Part shown: positions 1 to 7,532 of the stretch, piece by piece | Layout: each line of letters opens with the position of its first letter | Numbering within the stretch: the stretch's first letter is position 1 | Origin: Splendidivirga corallicola | GTDB taxonomy: Bacteria; Bacteroidota; Bacteroidia; Cytophagales; Cyclobacteriaceae | DNA: 64,000 nt | Assembly: GCA_030442035.1 (NCBI GenBank) | Contig: JAUJEA010000019.1 | Span: 38,416-102,415, forward strand | Direction of reading: 5' to 3' | Made by a program: the position numbers and the translations under genes | Notes under the pieces: model-generated | Databases searched by the model: none | What the model saw: only the letters and a program-made list of their open reading frames with translations | What the model was told of the DNA's origin: nothing

Positions 1-710
1 GCAGCATAAACCACACTAACGTTGTCCTCAATACGAATAACAATGTCATTGATATACCTGAAATTTTGCGAGGAAGGTAAGCGTTCCCAGGAAACACCCG
101 CATCTTCTGATTTCCAAATACCATTGCCTATGGATGATGATTCACGGTAGTTGAGAATGGCTGTTTGCGACTCTCCACTACCCATGTAAAAAGTCATGGT
201 ATTCTGTGGATCACTGACCATACAACTGATGGAAGTATTTTCAAAACCCTCTACCAATTGCCAGGAAGCATTGTTTCTGAAATCCGTGTTTTTCCAAAGG
301 CCTCCTGTTACAGCACCGGCCAGCAAGTCTCCATTGTTCGGATCAATCATAAAGGTCCGTGTTCTACCCGCTATTTCCGTTGGAAGGTTCTCCCAGTTAA
401 AATCCCTGCCGCCGGTTCTGCGTGCTGTTTTATCCGGTCTGTTGATTTCCAGTAAATTTTCCTTAGGTACATAACCTTTGTCTATATCCACGGTCATGAT
501 AAAATCCCGGACATTAGCCCGGTCAGGTCCGGTTGGTAAGAATTGATCTACAGGGTTTTTAGCAACAAATTGCTCCATTAACTGATGATAAGTTTCAAGC
601 TCCTTTTCTCTGGAGGAGCTGACACCATCATGGAGCTGAAATATACCGTTTAGGGACAAAACAATGATGATGGCTATTGTTAGCAGGATTGTGATTTTTT
701 TGGGTTTCAA
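1..710 (-). CDS. Asp-box (BNR/sialidase-like) beta-propeller protein, N-terminal part
   Basis: This gene runs off the left edge, so only about 236 codons are visible. I read it by translating the minus strand: a basic start, one hydrophobic segment (ITILLTIAIIIVLSL) that can act as signal peptide or anchor, then a linker and propeller-like sequence. A clear Asp-box, WKSEDAGVSW, fits the S-x-D-x-G-x-[ST]-W pattern of sialidase and VPS10-type propellers, and LLAGAVTGGLWKN looks like another blade. The family is usually exported and handles surface glycans or protein contacts; the exact role is unknown. No ATG precedes the hydrophobic segment in frame, so I place the start at a TTG (708-710). 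Plus-strand open frames here are shadows. Confidence 0.72.
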   Translation of the reverse strand, partial: MKPKKITILLTIAIIIVLSLNGIFQLHDGVSSSREKELETYHQLMEQFVAKNPVDQFLPTGPDRANVRDFIMTVDIDKGYVPKENLLEINRPDKTARRTGGRDFNWENLPTEIAGRTRTFMIDPNNGDLLAGAVTGGLWKNTDFRNNASWQLVEGFENTSISCMVSDPQNTMTFYMGSGESQTAILNYRESSSIGNGIWKSEDAGVSWERLPSSQNFRYINDIVIRIEDNVSVVYA

Positions 711-898
711 GGGGGGTATAGTTTTGAGTTTTGAATTTTTAGTTTTGAGTTATGTCAAATTATGAATTTCAAATTACGAATTACGATTGGTCGATGAAAT
801 GCCTGCCTGGAAATCTTTGGCACTTACCAACTTTAACACTTCAACACTTTATATATAGACTAGACGATGCAAAGTGCCGATTCGCTTACTGAGACTGG
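711..898. repeat. intergenic low-complexity repeat cluster
   Basis: This gap holds words that recur between other genes in the window: TTTTGAGTTTTGAATTTTTA, TTACGAATTACGA and AACTTTAACACTTCAACACT. No reading frame fits. It lies just upstream of the Asp-box gene and downstream of the sigma-factor gene, both on the minus strand. Confidence 0.6.
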
Positions 899-2179
899 CT
901 AACCAATCATTTTTTCGCAGGAAATGATTTTCTTTTTGAGGAGTTTTTTTTCGGCTGTTACTTTGGTCATGTTGAAGGCCTTTTGATATGCAGCTTTAGC
1001 ATTTTCGTAATGAGCCAGCTGAAATTCAAAATCCCCTTTAGTAGCATGGAAAAGATGATATTGGGATAGGGTCTGTTGATCGGTAATTTGGTCTAAGGTA
1101 TCCAATCCTTCTTGGGGGCCTTTTAAGTTAGCAATGGTTACTGCCCGGTTAAGTGCAATAATGGGAGAGGGATTCAGTTCGGTGAGCTTATCATAAAAAT
1201 AAAGGATCTCTTCCCAATTGGTTTCTTCATAGCTTGTATAAGAACAATGAATGCTGGCAATGCCGGCTTCCAGATGATAACGACTTAACTGTTGGCCTTT
1301 GGATTGTTTTAGACAATGAAAACCGAATTGAATAAAGGATTCGTCCCACAAAGTGCGGTCTTGATCTTTCAGAAGTATGAGATTCCCTTCAGCATCCAAT
1401 CTACTCTCGAAACGGGCAATGTTAAAATACATCAACGACAAAAGGGCCCAGGTATCATGTGTCCCTGTCTGACTTTCGGCAAGGATCCTGGTTAACCTGG
1501 CGCTTTCGAGACAAAGATCCTTTCTGATGAGTTCAGTATCAATAGAGGCATTGTACCCTTCATTGAACATCAAATAAAGAATGGTATGAATTGTTTCCAG
1601 TCTGGCTATTGACTGATTGGCATAAGGTACTTTGAAAGGTATGTTTTGTTCCTTAATGGTAGCAATGGTCCTTTGCAGACTTTTATGAACTGCTGCAGGG
1701 GTCATACGCAGGGCATTGCTGATTTCATGAACACCAAATCCACCCAGGGTTTTCAATGTCAGGATAATACTGTTTTTCTCTGAAAAAACGGGGTTGCAGC
1801 AGGCAAAAAGCATTTGTAACTGACTGTCCTTTAATTCATGATCGAGGAAGATCTGATCAAACTTCTGTGTAATGAATGAGGCCTGATCCTTTACAAATGA
1901 AGAAGTGCCTTGTTGTCTGACTAATTTTTGATCCCTCTTGAGGGCATTAATGGCTTTGTTTTTAGCCACCTTGAACAACCAGGCTTTAGGATCCGGAGGT
2001 AAGGCTTTTACCCATGTCTTAAGGGCTGTATAAAAAGTATCCTGAACAATGTCCTGCACCAACTCAAGCTGATCCAAACCAAACAAATTGGTCAGCGCCG
2101 CCACCATCTTCCCCGATTGTTCCCGGAAAAGGTGGTTGGCTAATTGATTGGCTTCAACTATGGTGGGTGGATTGTTCAT
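899..2179 (-). CDS. ECF42-type RNA polymerase sigma factor with C-terminal TPR-like region
   Basis: A sigma-70 family factor of 426 residues, about twice a normal ECF. Region 2 is near residues 10-80 (ELVQDIVQDTFYTALKTW, KAWLFKVAKNKAIN). Region 4 with its helix-turn-helix is near 135-175 (LGGFGVHEISNALRMTPAAV). A long C-terminal extension follows, with the DUF6596 hallmark YLMFNEGYNAS and a TPR-like end (HYENAKAAYQKAFN). ECF42 factors are known for this extension and for partner genes of the DGPF/YCII family, and one lies directly upstream at 2390-2731. The extension is thought to replace an anti-sigma factor; the signal is unknown. A paralogue with the same partner sits at 55041-56264. Confidence 0.9.
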   Translation of the reverse strand: MNNPPTIVEANQLANHLFREQSGKMVAALTNLFGLDQLELVQDIVQDTFYTALKTWVKALPPDPKAWLFKVAKNKAINALKRDQKLVRQQGTSSFVKDQASFITQKFDQIFLDHELKDSQLQMLFACCNPVFSEKNSIILTLKTLGGFGVHEISNALRMTPAAVHKSLQRTIATIKEQNIPFKVPYANQSIARLETIHTILYLMFNEGYNASIDTELIRKDLCLESARLTRILAESQTGTHDTWALLSLMYFNIARFESRLDAEGNLILLKDQDRTLWDESFIQFGFHCLKQSKGQQLSRYHLEAGIASIHCSYTSYEETNWEEILYFYDKLTELNPSPIIALNRAVTIANLKGPQEGLDTLDQITDQQTLSQYHLFHATKGDFEFQLAHYENAKAAYQKAFNMTKVTAEKKLLKKKIISCEKMIG

Positions 2180-2389
2180 TTAATTTTATTCGGAATACCT
2201 ATTGATCCTCTTTATCATGACGTGTTGAGGTGTTGAAGTGTTGGTGTGCTGGTGTGTTTAAGTTCAAAGTCAATAAATTCCGAGATAATGCTCAAAATTA
2301 CTAATTAACTCAAAACTAAAAATTCAAAACTCATAACTTCTTAAGCTTTTAGAGAGCTCTCAAAAGATTAAGAGCCCTCACTAAAGTTA
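2180..2389. repeat. intergenic repeats between sigma factor and DGPF gene
   Basis: About 2221-2262 is a run of imperfect units (GTGTTGAGGTGTTGAAGTG, then GTGTGCTGGTGTG). About 2295-2340 carries CAAAACTAAAAATTCAAAAC. These are the same word families as at 711-898, 2870-2959 and 57876-58100. The insertion separates two genes that are only 29 bp apart in the paralogous module at 55041-56644. Confidence 0.6.
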
Positions 2390-2731
2390 TTAATAGATCA
2401 TGATTGGCCTCACTTCCACAGTCCCATCATATTGTAACGTAGGACAGGCTTTTGAGATCTCTATGGCCTCTTCAAAATCATTGGCCTGAATGAGGTAATA
2501 ACCGCCAACGCCTTCTTTAGCCTCGATGTGCGGGCCATCGGTGACCATTCCATTTTTTCCTTTGAGTACTTTTCCTTCATTGCTCAGACCATCTCCGGCT
2601 TTGAAATGTCCTTTTTCAGAAAGTTCCTGTACCCAGTTCATGTGGCTTTGTACCAATTTCTGAAGTTCTTCAGGTGACATGTGCTCATAAGCGCTAAAAT
2701 CTTCTCTCAGGATTAACATAAAATCTCTCAT
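2390..2731 (-). CDS. YCII/DGPF-domain protein, ECF42 partner
   Basis: A small dimeric alpha-beta barrel protein of the YCII-related (DGPF) family. The family motif appears as MVTDGPHIEAKEGVGGYYLI, followed by the usual EAIEISKACP and the C-terminal VEVRPI. I start it at MRDFMLILRED because the paralogue at 56294-56644 begins MKNFMMLFHSEP at the same alignment point; an ATG six codons further up (2749) is the alternative. The family is widely linked to ECF42 sigma factors, and this gene lies just upstream of one in the same direction. Its biochemical activity is not established. Confidence 0.88.
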   Translation of the reverse strand: MRDFMLILREDFSAYEHMSPEELQKLVQSHMNWVQELSEKGHFKAGDGLSNEGKVLKGKNGMVTDGPHIEAKEGVGGYYLIQANDFEEAIEISKACPTLQYDGTVEVRPIMIY

Positions 2732-2869
2732 AATTTTTTCAGTTTGCATCAGGCACCGGCAATCTTAAAAAATGTTTTCGATAAAGACCGGCACCCAATT
2801 GGTTCAAGTGATTTTTCAATAAATACAATCACCTTCTTCAGGATTGGACAAAAATTTAAGAAAAATTAT

Positions 2870-2959
2870 TGGGCATGCAAAGTGTTGAAGTGTTGAGGTA
2901 TTTATGTGCTGAAGTTGATCATCCCAGTCAACTCAAAATTCAAAACTAAAAACTCAAAA
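2870..2959. repeat. intergenic GTGTTGAAG / CAAAACTAAAAA repeat
   Basis: This contains GTGTTGAAGTGTTGAGG near 2882, then TCAAAATTCAAAACTAAAAA up to the stop codon of the lipoprotein gene. It belongs to the same dispersed word family as the neighbouring gaps. It lies upstream of the DGPF gene and downstream of the lipoprotein gene. Confidence 0.55.
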
Positions 2960-3463
2960 TTACTTTTCAAGATATTCCGCCGCTACAATCTCACGGGTAA
3001 ACGCATAACTTTTACCATTATAACAAAGATGAGAGCAGCCGATGGCTACTTCACTGTTGGCAGGTACTTCGTAAGCACGGGCAGCATAGCTTTCTTCACC
3101 CTCAATATTGAATGGTGCCTTGATGATGGCTTTTATAGGTTTGTCGGCATTGCTGTTGGTCAAAAAGACTTGTTGGCCACAATCATCTTCACCACATTGA
3201 TCCCGCATGACGATCGCTAATTCTTCTGCGCCTTCTTTACTTGATTCTTCCCCATGCCATTCAATACCTTCTCCGGCATCATTGGTAAATACTAAAGTAA
3301 TAATCTCCTTATAGGTGAGTTCACTCACGTCTTTTTTCTTTTCAGCTTCCGTATGCTCATCACCGGCATTTTCAGTAGCTTCTTTCTTTGAGGATTGTGT
3401 ACAAGATGTTAGAATTGTGAAAATTACACAAAATGAAATTATTGATAAATAACTGATCTTCAT
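2960..3463 (-). CDS. lipoprotein of unknown function
   Basis: A protein of 167 residues with a type II signal peptide and lipobox ending LTSC (Cys about residue 21), then a polar acidic linker and a small globular part with four cysteines (DQCGEDDCGQQ and CSHLCYNG) that may form disulphides. I do not recognise a family. It is transcribed away from the LytS gene at 3654, sharing a 190-bp divergent promoter region with it, so co-regulation is possible but not shown. Lipoproteins of this kind in Bacteroidota sit in the inner or outer membrane facing the periplasm. Confidence 0.75.
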   Translation of the reverse strand: MKISYLSIISFCVIFTILTSCTQSSKKEATENAGDEHTEAEKKKDVSELTYKEIITLVFTNDAGEGIEWHGEESSKEGAEELAIVMRDQCGEDDCGQQVFLTNSNADKPIKAIIKAPFNIEGEESYAARAYEVPANSEVAIGCSHLCYNGKSYAFTREIVAAEYLEK

Positions 3464-3653
3464 TGTTTTGCTGTTTGAGTTTTGACTATTTACTTTAAGC
3501 TAATTTTGAAAGATTGATCAGATTTGTTTTTCTGATCCTAGTTTGCCGCTCTAACTAAAGTATCACAATTTTTTCATTTTATCACAAAAACCTCATAAAT
3601 GGCCGAAATGTCAGGTATTTTTACTTATTGGATCCAATAAAACGGATGTTTAA

Positions 3654-4772
3654 ATGCGGTTTAAACTAAAGGGAGTATCACCCATTCGGTTTAGGTATAT
3701 CATGCTGGCGGCTTGTCTGATCAGCATATTATTGGTATTTCAGGATTATACCAATTATGTGATCAATGGGTATGATTATGAATTCAGCTGGTTTGTGATA
3801 TCCGCAAGAACTTTTATCAATTTTCTCTTATGGGCACTTTTTGTACCCTTTATTAATGCCATGGCTATACCTCGCATGTCTAATCGAAGACGTGGTATGG
3901 TTAACATCATCCTCGTGATTTTAATGAGTGTTGGATTTGCCTTAACCCATCGCTTTTTCGCTTTAAGGCTCTATGATCTGGCATATTATCTTCAATCAGG
4001 TTATATGAGAGAAATGTTTGGGCAAAATAACCTGGCAGCATTAGGAGCAGGTGTGTTTTCAAGTTTCATCCAGTATTGGATTATTGTACTGATTTTGATG
4101 TTCTTTTCTTATTACAGGAAATACATTGCAAAGCAAAAGGAACTTAATCAAGCGCAGCTCAATGCTTTAAAGATGCAGCTGCATCCACATTTTTTGTTCA
4201 ATACCCTGCATTCCATTGCCACACTGATCGGTTATGATCCGAAATCGGCCCAAAAAATGATCTCAAAATTAGGATTCCTGTTAAGAAGCATTTTGGAACA
4301 GGACAAGGGTGATATCATTACACTCAAAAGGGAGATCGAATTTATCAAAAGCTACCTTGATATTGAGTTGGTAAGGTTTCAGGACAGACTGGATATTAAA
4401 TATGATCTTGATCCTGCTTCGCTTGAAGCGCTATTACCGAACCTTATTTTACAACCCTTAGTGGAAAATGCTATCAAGCACGGAACAGCCAGAAGAAAAG
4501 AGGATGGATATATTGAGATTATTAGCCGTAAACTCAATGGAAGGGCCAACGGTTCGGCTAACCTTGAATTAATCATTAGAGATAATGGATCTGACAAATC
4601 AATTGATCCTACTAAGGCCAAAACAACAGGAATTGGTTTGAAGAATGTTGAGAAAAGATTAAAACAGCATTATAGTGAAGCGTATCAATTGGAAGTGGAA
4701 ATTGATGGTCCGCAAGGATCTGTGGTTAAAATAACTGTCCCATTCATTGAATCAAAACAAGAAAAGCGTTAG
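3654..4772 (+). CDS. LytS/YehU-type membrane sensor histidine kinase
   Basis: A histidine kinase of the His_kinase (PF06580) class. Four membrane helices are visible, about residues 14-31, 48-68, 82-100 and 132-153, with almost no extracellular sensor domain. A coiled linker (KYIAKQKELNQAQLNALKM) leads to the phosphoacceptor block QLHPHFLFNTLHS (His about 179). The ATPase end has LQPLVENAIKHG and RDNG...TGIGLKNVEKRL. The stop codon is 5 bp from the start of the LytTR regulator, so the two form one transcript and should act as a pair. The signal is unknown. Confidence 0.92.
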   Translation: MRFKLKGVSPIRFRYIMLAACLISILLVFQDYTNYVINGYDYEFSWFVISARTFINFLLWALFVPFINAMAIPRMSNRRRGMVNIILVILMSVGFALTHRFFALRLYDLAYYLQSGYMREMFGQNNLAALGAGVFSSFIQYWIIVLILMFFSYYRKYIAKQKELNQAQLNALKMQLHPHFLFNTLHSIATLIGYDPKSAQKMISKLGFLLRSILEQDKGDIITLKREIEFIKSYLDIELVRFQDRLDIKYDLDPASLEALLPNLILQPLVENAIKHGTARRKEDGYIEIISRKLNGRANGSANLELIIRDNGSDKSIDPTKAKTTGIGLKNVEKRLKQHYSEAYQLEVEIDGPQGSVVKITVPFIESKQEKR

Positions 4773-4777
4773 GAACA

Positions 4778-5539
4778 ATGATCAAAGCTATTGTAGTAGA
4801 TGATGAAATACTGGCCAGAAAAAGGGTTTTTCAATTACTTGATGGAGAACCGGAGATCATGGTAATAGGGGAGTGCAGGAATGGAGAGGAAGCCATCAAA
4901 ATGATCGCTCAGAAGGAACCGGACCTTGTTTTCCTGGATATCCAAATGCCGGATATGGATGGATTTACAGTACTTTCCAAACTCAAAACAGTAAACCTTC
5001 CTTATATCATCTTTGCCACTGCCTTTGATCAATACGCACTCAAGGCTTTCGAAGTTCATGCACTCGATTACCTTTTAAAACCATTTGATGAAGATCGATT
5101 TGGAGAGGCCCTCAAACAAGCCAAAGATCAGATAAAACTTAAACGTTCATCAAAGTTCAATAATAAGTTGCTAAACCTTATGCGTGAATTTCAGCAGGAA
5201 GATGGTGTTTATCTTAAATTGTTTTCCATCAAAGAAAAAGGACGGGTTGCACAAATTGCTGCGGACAATGTTCTTTACCTGGAAGCAGATGGGAATTATG
5301 TGGTACTTCACACAGATCAAGCTACGCATCTCTATAGAATTACTATGAATGCCATTGCTGACCAATTGGATCCCGAGGATTTTTTAAGAATACACCGGTC
5401 TTATATGATCAATCGCCGCTATATCCTCAAATACAAATACCTGAATAACAATGAATATCTATTCACTTTAAAAAACGGACAAAAATTGATTTCCGGGAGA
5501 ACTTATAAGGGTGATATTCTTAATTACTTTGAAAAATAA
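4778..5539 (+). CDS. LytTR-family response regulator
   Basis: The receiver domain (about 1-120) has the acidic pair DDE at 8-10, the phosphorylated Asp54 in VFLDIQMPDMDGF and the Lys switch in YLLKPFDEDRF. A LytTR DNA-binding domain fills about 145-250, with YLEADGNYVVLHT, FLRIHRSYMIN and the C-terminal LISGRTYKGDI. The gene follows the LytS-type kinase with a 5-bp gap and is its evident partner. LytTR domains bind direct repeats in promoter DNA; the targets here are unknown. The DUF2911 gene about 290 bp downstream is a possible target, by position only. Confidence 0.93.
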   Translation: MIKAIVVDDEILARKRVFQLLDGEPEIMVIGECRNGEEAIKMIAQKEPDLVFLDIQMPDMDGFTVLSKLKTVNLPYIIFATAFDQYALKAFEVHALDYLLKPFDEDRFGEALKQAKDQIKLKRSSKFNNKLLNLMREFQQEDGVYLKLFSIKEKGRVAQIAADNVLYLEADGNYVVLHTDQATHLYRITMNAIADQLDPEDFLRIHRSYMINRRYILKYKYLNNNEYLFTLKNGQKLISGRTYKGDILNYFEK

Positions 5540-5652
5540 TTACAAATTGATAATTACGAATTACGAGAGAATAATTTTTAGTTTTGAATTTTAAGTTTTT
5601 AGTTAAAAAAAATTTGATTTCGTAATTTTTAATTAATAATTCGTAATTAACC
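5540..5652. repeat. intergenic AATTACGAATTACGA repeat
   Basis: The stretch after the response-regulator stop codon contains GATAATTACGAATTACGAGA, a TTTTTAGTTTTGAATTTTAA tract and a reversed copy (TTAATTAATAATTCGTAATT). The opposing orientation could form a weak stem. It belongs to the dispersed intergenic repeats of this window. Confidence 0.6.
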
Positions 5653-5825
5653 CAAATACAAGTCTTAGAAGAAACGACCTGAAAACAAAAGGCTAATTTC
5701 AATCTCATCTCTGACCTTCCTCTCTCACCGTTCATCACAAAAAATGTGACTGATCACATTTACTTATTAGCTGTGTATTTCTAGCTGTAATTTGGTTGGG
5801 TGTTAATATCAAACATTGTAAAACT

Positions 5826-6950
5826 ATGATCACTTGTAAAAAACAGCTACTACATCTTTTATTGCCTGTTGCATTGATATGTTTCACGATCAATCTCAAC
5901 GGGCAGGGGCTAAAGTCACCCAGAGCGGTGAGCCCTGCAGCAACTTTGAAACAGACCATTGGGCTAACGGAGATAACAGTTGAATATTCCAGGCCCAGAG
6001 TTACCTTAAATGGAAATGACCGGTCAGGCAAAATATGGGGACAACAGGTCGCTTATGGATTTAATAAAGTGGGTTTTGGTTCCGGGAATCCCATTCCCTG
6101 GAGGGCTGGTGCCAATGAAAATACCATCATTACCTTTTCAAATGATGTAAAAATAGAAGGAAAGGACCTGGCAGCCGGTCAATACGGATTGCATATGGAA
6201 ATCAAGGAAGATGGTGGTGCTACGGTAATATTCAGTAAGAATAGCTCTTCCTGGGGCAGCTTTTTTTATGATGAAAAAGAAGACGCCTTGAGAGTCAGTG
6301 TCACTACGGAGAAGGTTCCTCATACTGAAGTCTTAACTTATGATTTCGTGGATATGGGTAAAGATTATGGTGTTTTAGCACTTTCCTGGGAGGAAAAAAG
6401 AATACCTTTTAAAGTATCCGTTGATATCCATGACATGGTACTGCAAAGCTTCAGAGATCAACTTCGGTCTACTGCAGGATTTGGTCCTCAGGGATTTACG
6501 GCAGCGGCGCGTTATTGTATGAATGAAAATATCAACCACGAGGAAGCGATTGGATGGATCGATCAGGCGCTTAACCAACAAAAAGGATTTAATGGCCTGA
6601 TGGTTAAATCAGGACTTTTAGCTCAGCAGGGTAAAACATCCGAAGCCATGGCCATGAGTGACGAAGCGGCTCAGATAGCCAATATGGGTCAGCTTAATTT
6701 TCTGGGATATCAAATGTTAGGTCAAAAACAAAATCAGAAAGCCATTGAATACTTTCAGCTCAATGTCAAGAGAAATCCAACCAATGCCAACGTTCATGAT
6801 AGCTTGGGTGAAGCCTATAAAATTAATGGTGATGATAAGCTAGCTATTAAAAGTCTGAAGAAATCCCTTTCTCTGAACCCTCCTGCAAATGTTAAAGCAA
6901 ATTCGATCAAACTTTTGAAGGAATTGGGAATCGAGTATCAGGGCACTTAA
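5826..6950 (+). CDS. DUF2911 domain protein with C-terminal TPR repeats
   Basis: An exported protein of 374 residues. A signal peptide (LLHLLLPVALICFTINLNGQ) is followed by a DUF2911 domain (about 30-190) with the family signatures TVEYSRPRV and IPWRAGANENTIITFSNDV. The C-terminal third is TPR-like (NQKAIEYFQLNVKRNPTNAN, then HDSLGEAYKINGDDKLAIKS). DUF2911 is common in Bacteroidota; its function is not known. I start at the ATG at 5826 because the signal peptide begins there; an upstream TTG at 5796 would add ten unlikely residues. A terminator-like hairpin follows at 7155-7192. Confidence 0.9.
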   Translation: MITCKKQLLHLLLPVALICFTINLNGQGLKSPRAVSPAATLKQTIGLTEITVEYSRPRVTLNGNDRSGKIWGQQVAYGFNKVGFGSGNPIPWRAGANENTIITFSNDVKIEGKDLAAGQYGLHMEIKEDGGATVIFSKNSSSWGSFFYDEKEDALRVSVTTEKVPHTEVLTYDFVDMGKDYGVLALSWEEKRIPFKVSVDIHDMVLQSFRDQLRSTAGFGPQGFTAAARYCMNENINHEEAIGWIDQALNQQKGFNGLMVKSGLLAQQGKTSEAMAMSDEAAQIANMGQLNFLGYQMLGQKQNQKAIEYFQLNVKRNPTNANVHDSLGEAYKINGDDKLAIKSLKKSLSLNPPANVKANSIKLLKELGIEYQGT

Positions 6951-7154
6951 GCGTTAAAACTTAAAATAAATAGGATGATGTTTGGGCAGTGAGGATCAGT
7001 AAGCGCCGTAAAAGCACTGATCATCACACGCCTGAACATTTCACAACAACATCAAAAGAAAAAGACCGGCATTATCAAAGGCTGGTTATAGAATACTTAT
7101 TCTCCAACCAAGTTAAAAATGTGAGGCGGGTATTTTAGATTGATTGAATAATGC

Positions 7155-7192
7155 GGAAGGTACGTTTAGTTGTGTCGTGCCTTCCTTTTTTT
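7155..7192 (+). terminator. rho-independent terminator
   Basis: The arms GGAAGGTACG and CGTGCCTTCC pair with one G-U, with an 11-base loop, and a run of seven T follows. It lies about 200 bp after the DUF2911 stop codon and is the nearest terminator for that transcript. Confidence 0.75.
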
Positions 7193-7244
7193 ATTCTCCT
7201 TGGTTTTAGTTCCTAAGGTAATTTAGATTATATAAGGTTAAAGG

Positions 7245-7376
7245 CAATGTCATTGACTTAAGCTTTATCGAACAGAAGACGTCATTCCTTCGTAAGCAGG
7301 AATCCCATTTTTAGAAGTTTAAGCCTGATTGAGATTCCTTATCAAGTAAGGAATGACGTTTAAGTTAATGGCATTG
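7245..7376. repeat. MITE-like imperfect inverted repeat, about 132 bp
   Basis: The ends pair: CAATGTCATTGACTTAA at 7245-7261 against TTAAGTTAATGGCATTG at 7360-7376 (15 of 17 match). Inside, ACGTCATTCCTT at 7279-7290 pairs exactly with AAGGAATGACGT at 7348-7359, and AGGAATCCCA against TGAGATTCCTT extends the stem. It has no reading frame. It resembles the widespread TCATTCC...GGAAT class of non-coding bacterial repeats. The left arm carries about 17 extra bases between outer and inner stems. Confidence 0.65.
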
Positions 7377-7471
7377 AGGTCGACGGATAAAAGGATCAAG
7401 GAATACAAAGAGAAGTAAGCAAAATAAACTGGAAAACCTTGTAGATCTTCTTAAGTATCTACCATAAAAAT

Positions 7472-7503
7472 GAGTTCAATTGGATGGTCATCCAATTGAA
7501 CTC
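7472..7503 (-). terminator. terminator of the iorBA transcript
   Basis: A perfect palindrome, GAGTTCAATTGGATG and its complement around a 2-base centre, lies 30 bp past the iorB stop codon. Read on the minus strand it is followed by ATTTTTA. On the plus strand it is followed by TTTTTT a few bases on, so it may work both ways. Confidence 0.8.
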
Positions 7504-7532
7504 TAATGATTTTTTAAATAAACCTCAACAGA

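Noticed and set aside
165..474. Two plus-strand open frames at the left edge
   Set aside because: The minus strand reads through the same bases as a coherent Asp-box protein with signal segment; the plus-strand frames show no motif.
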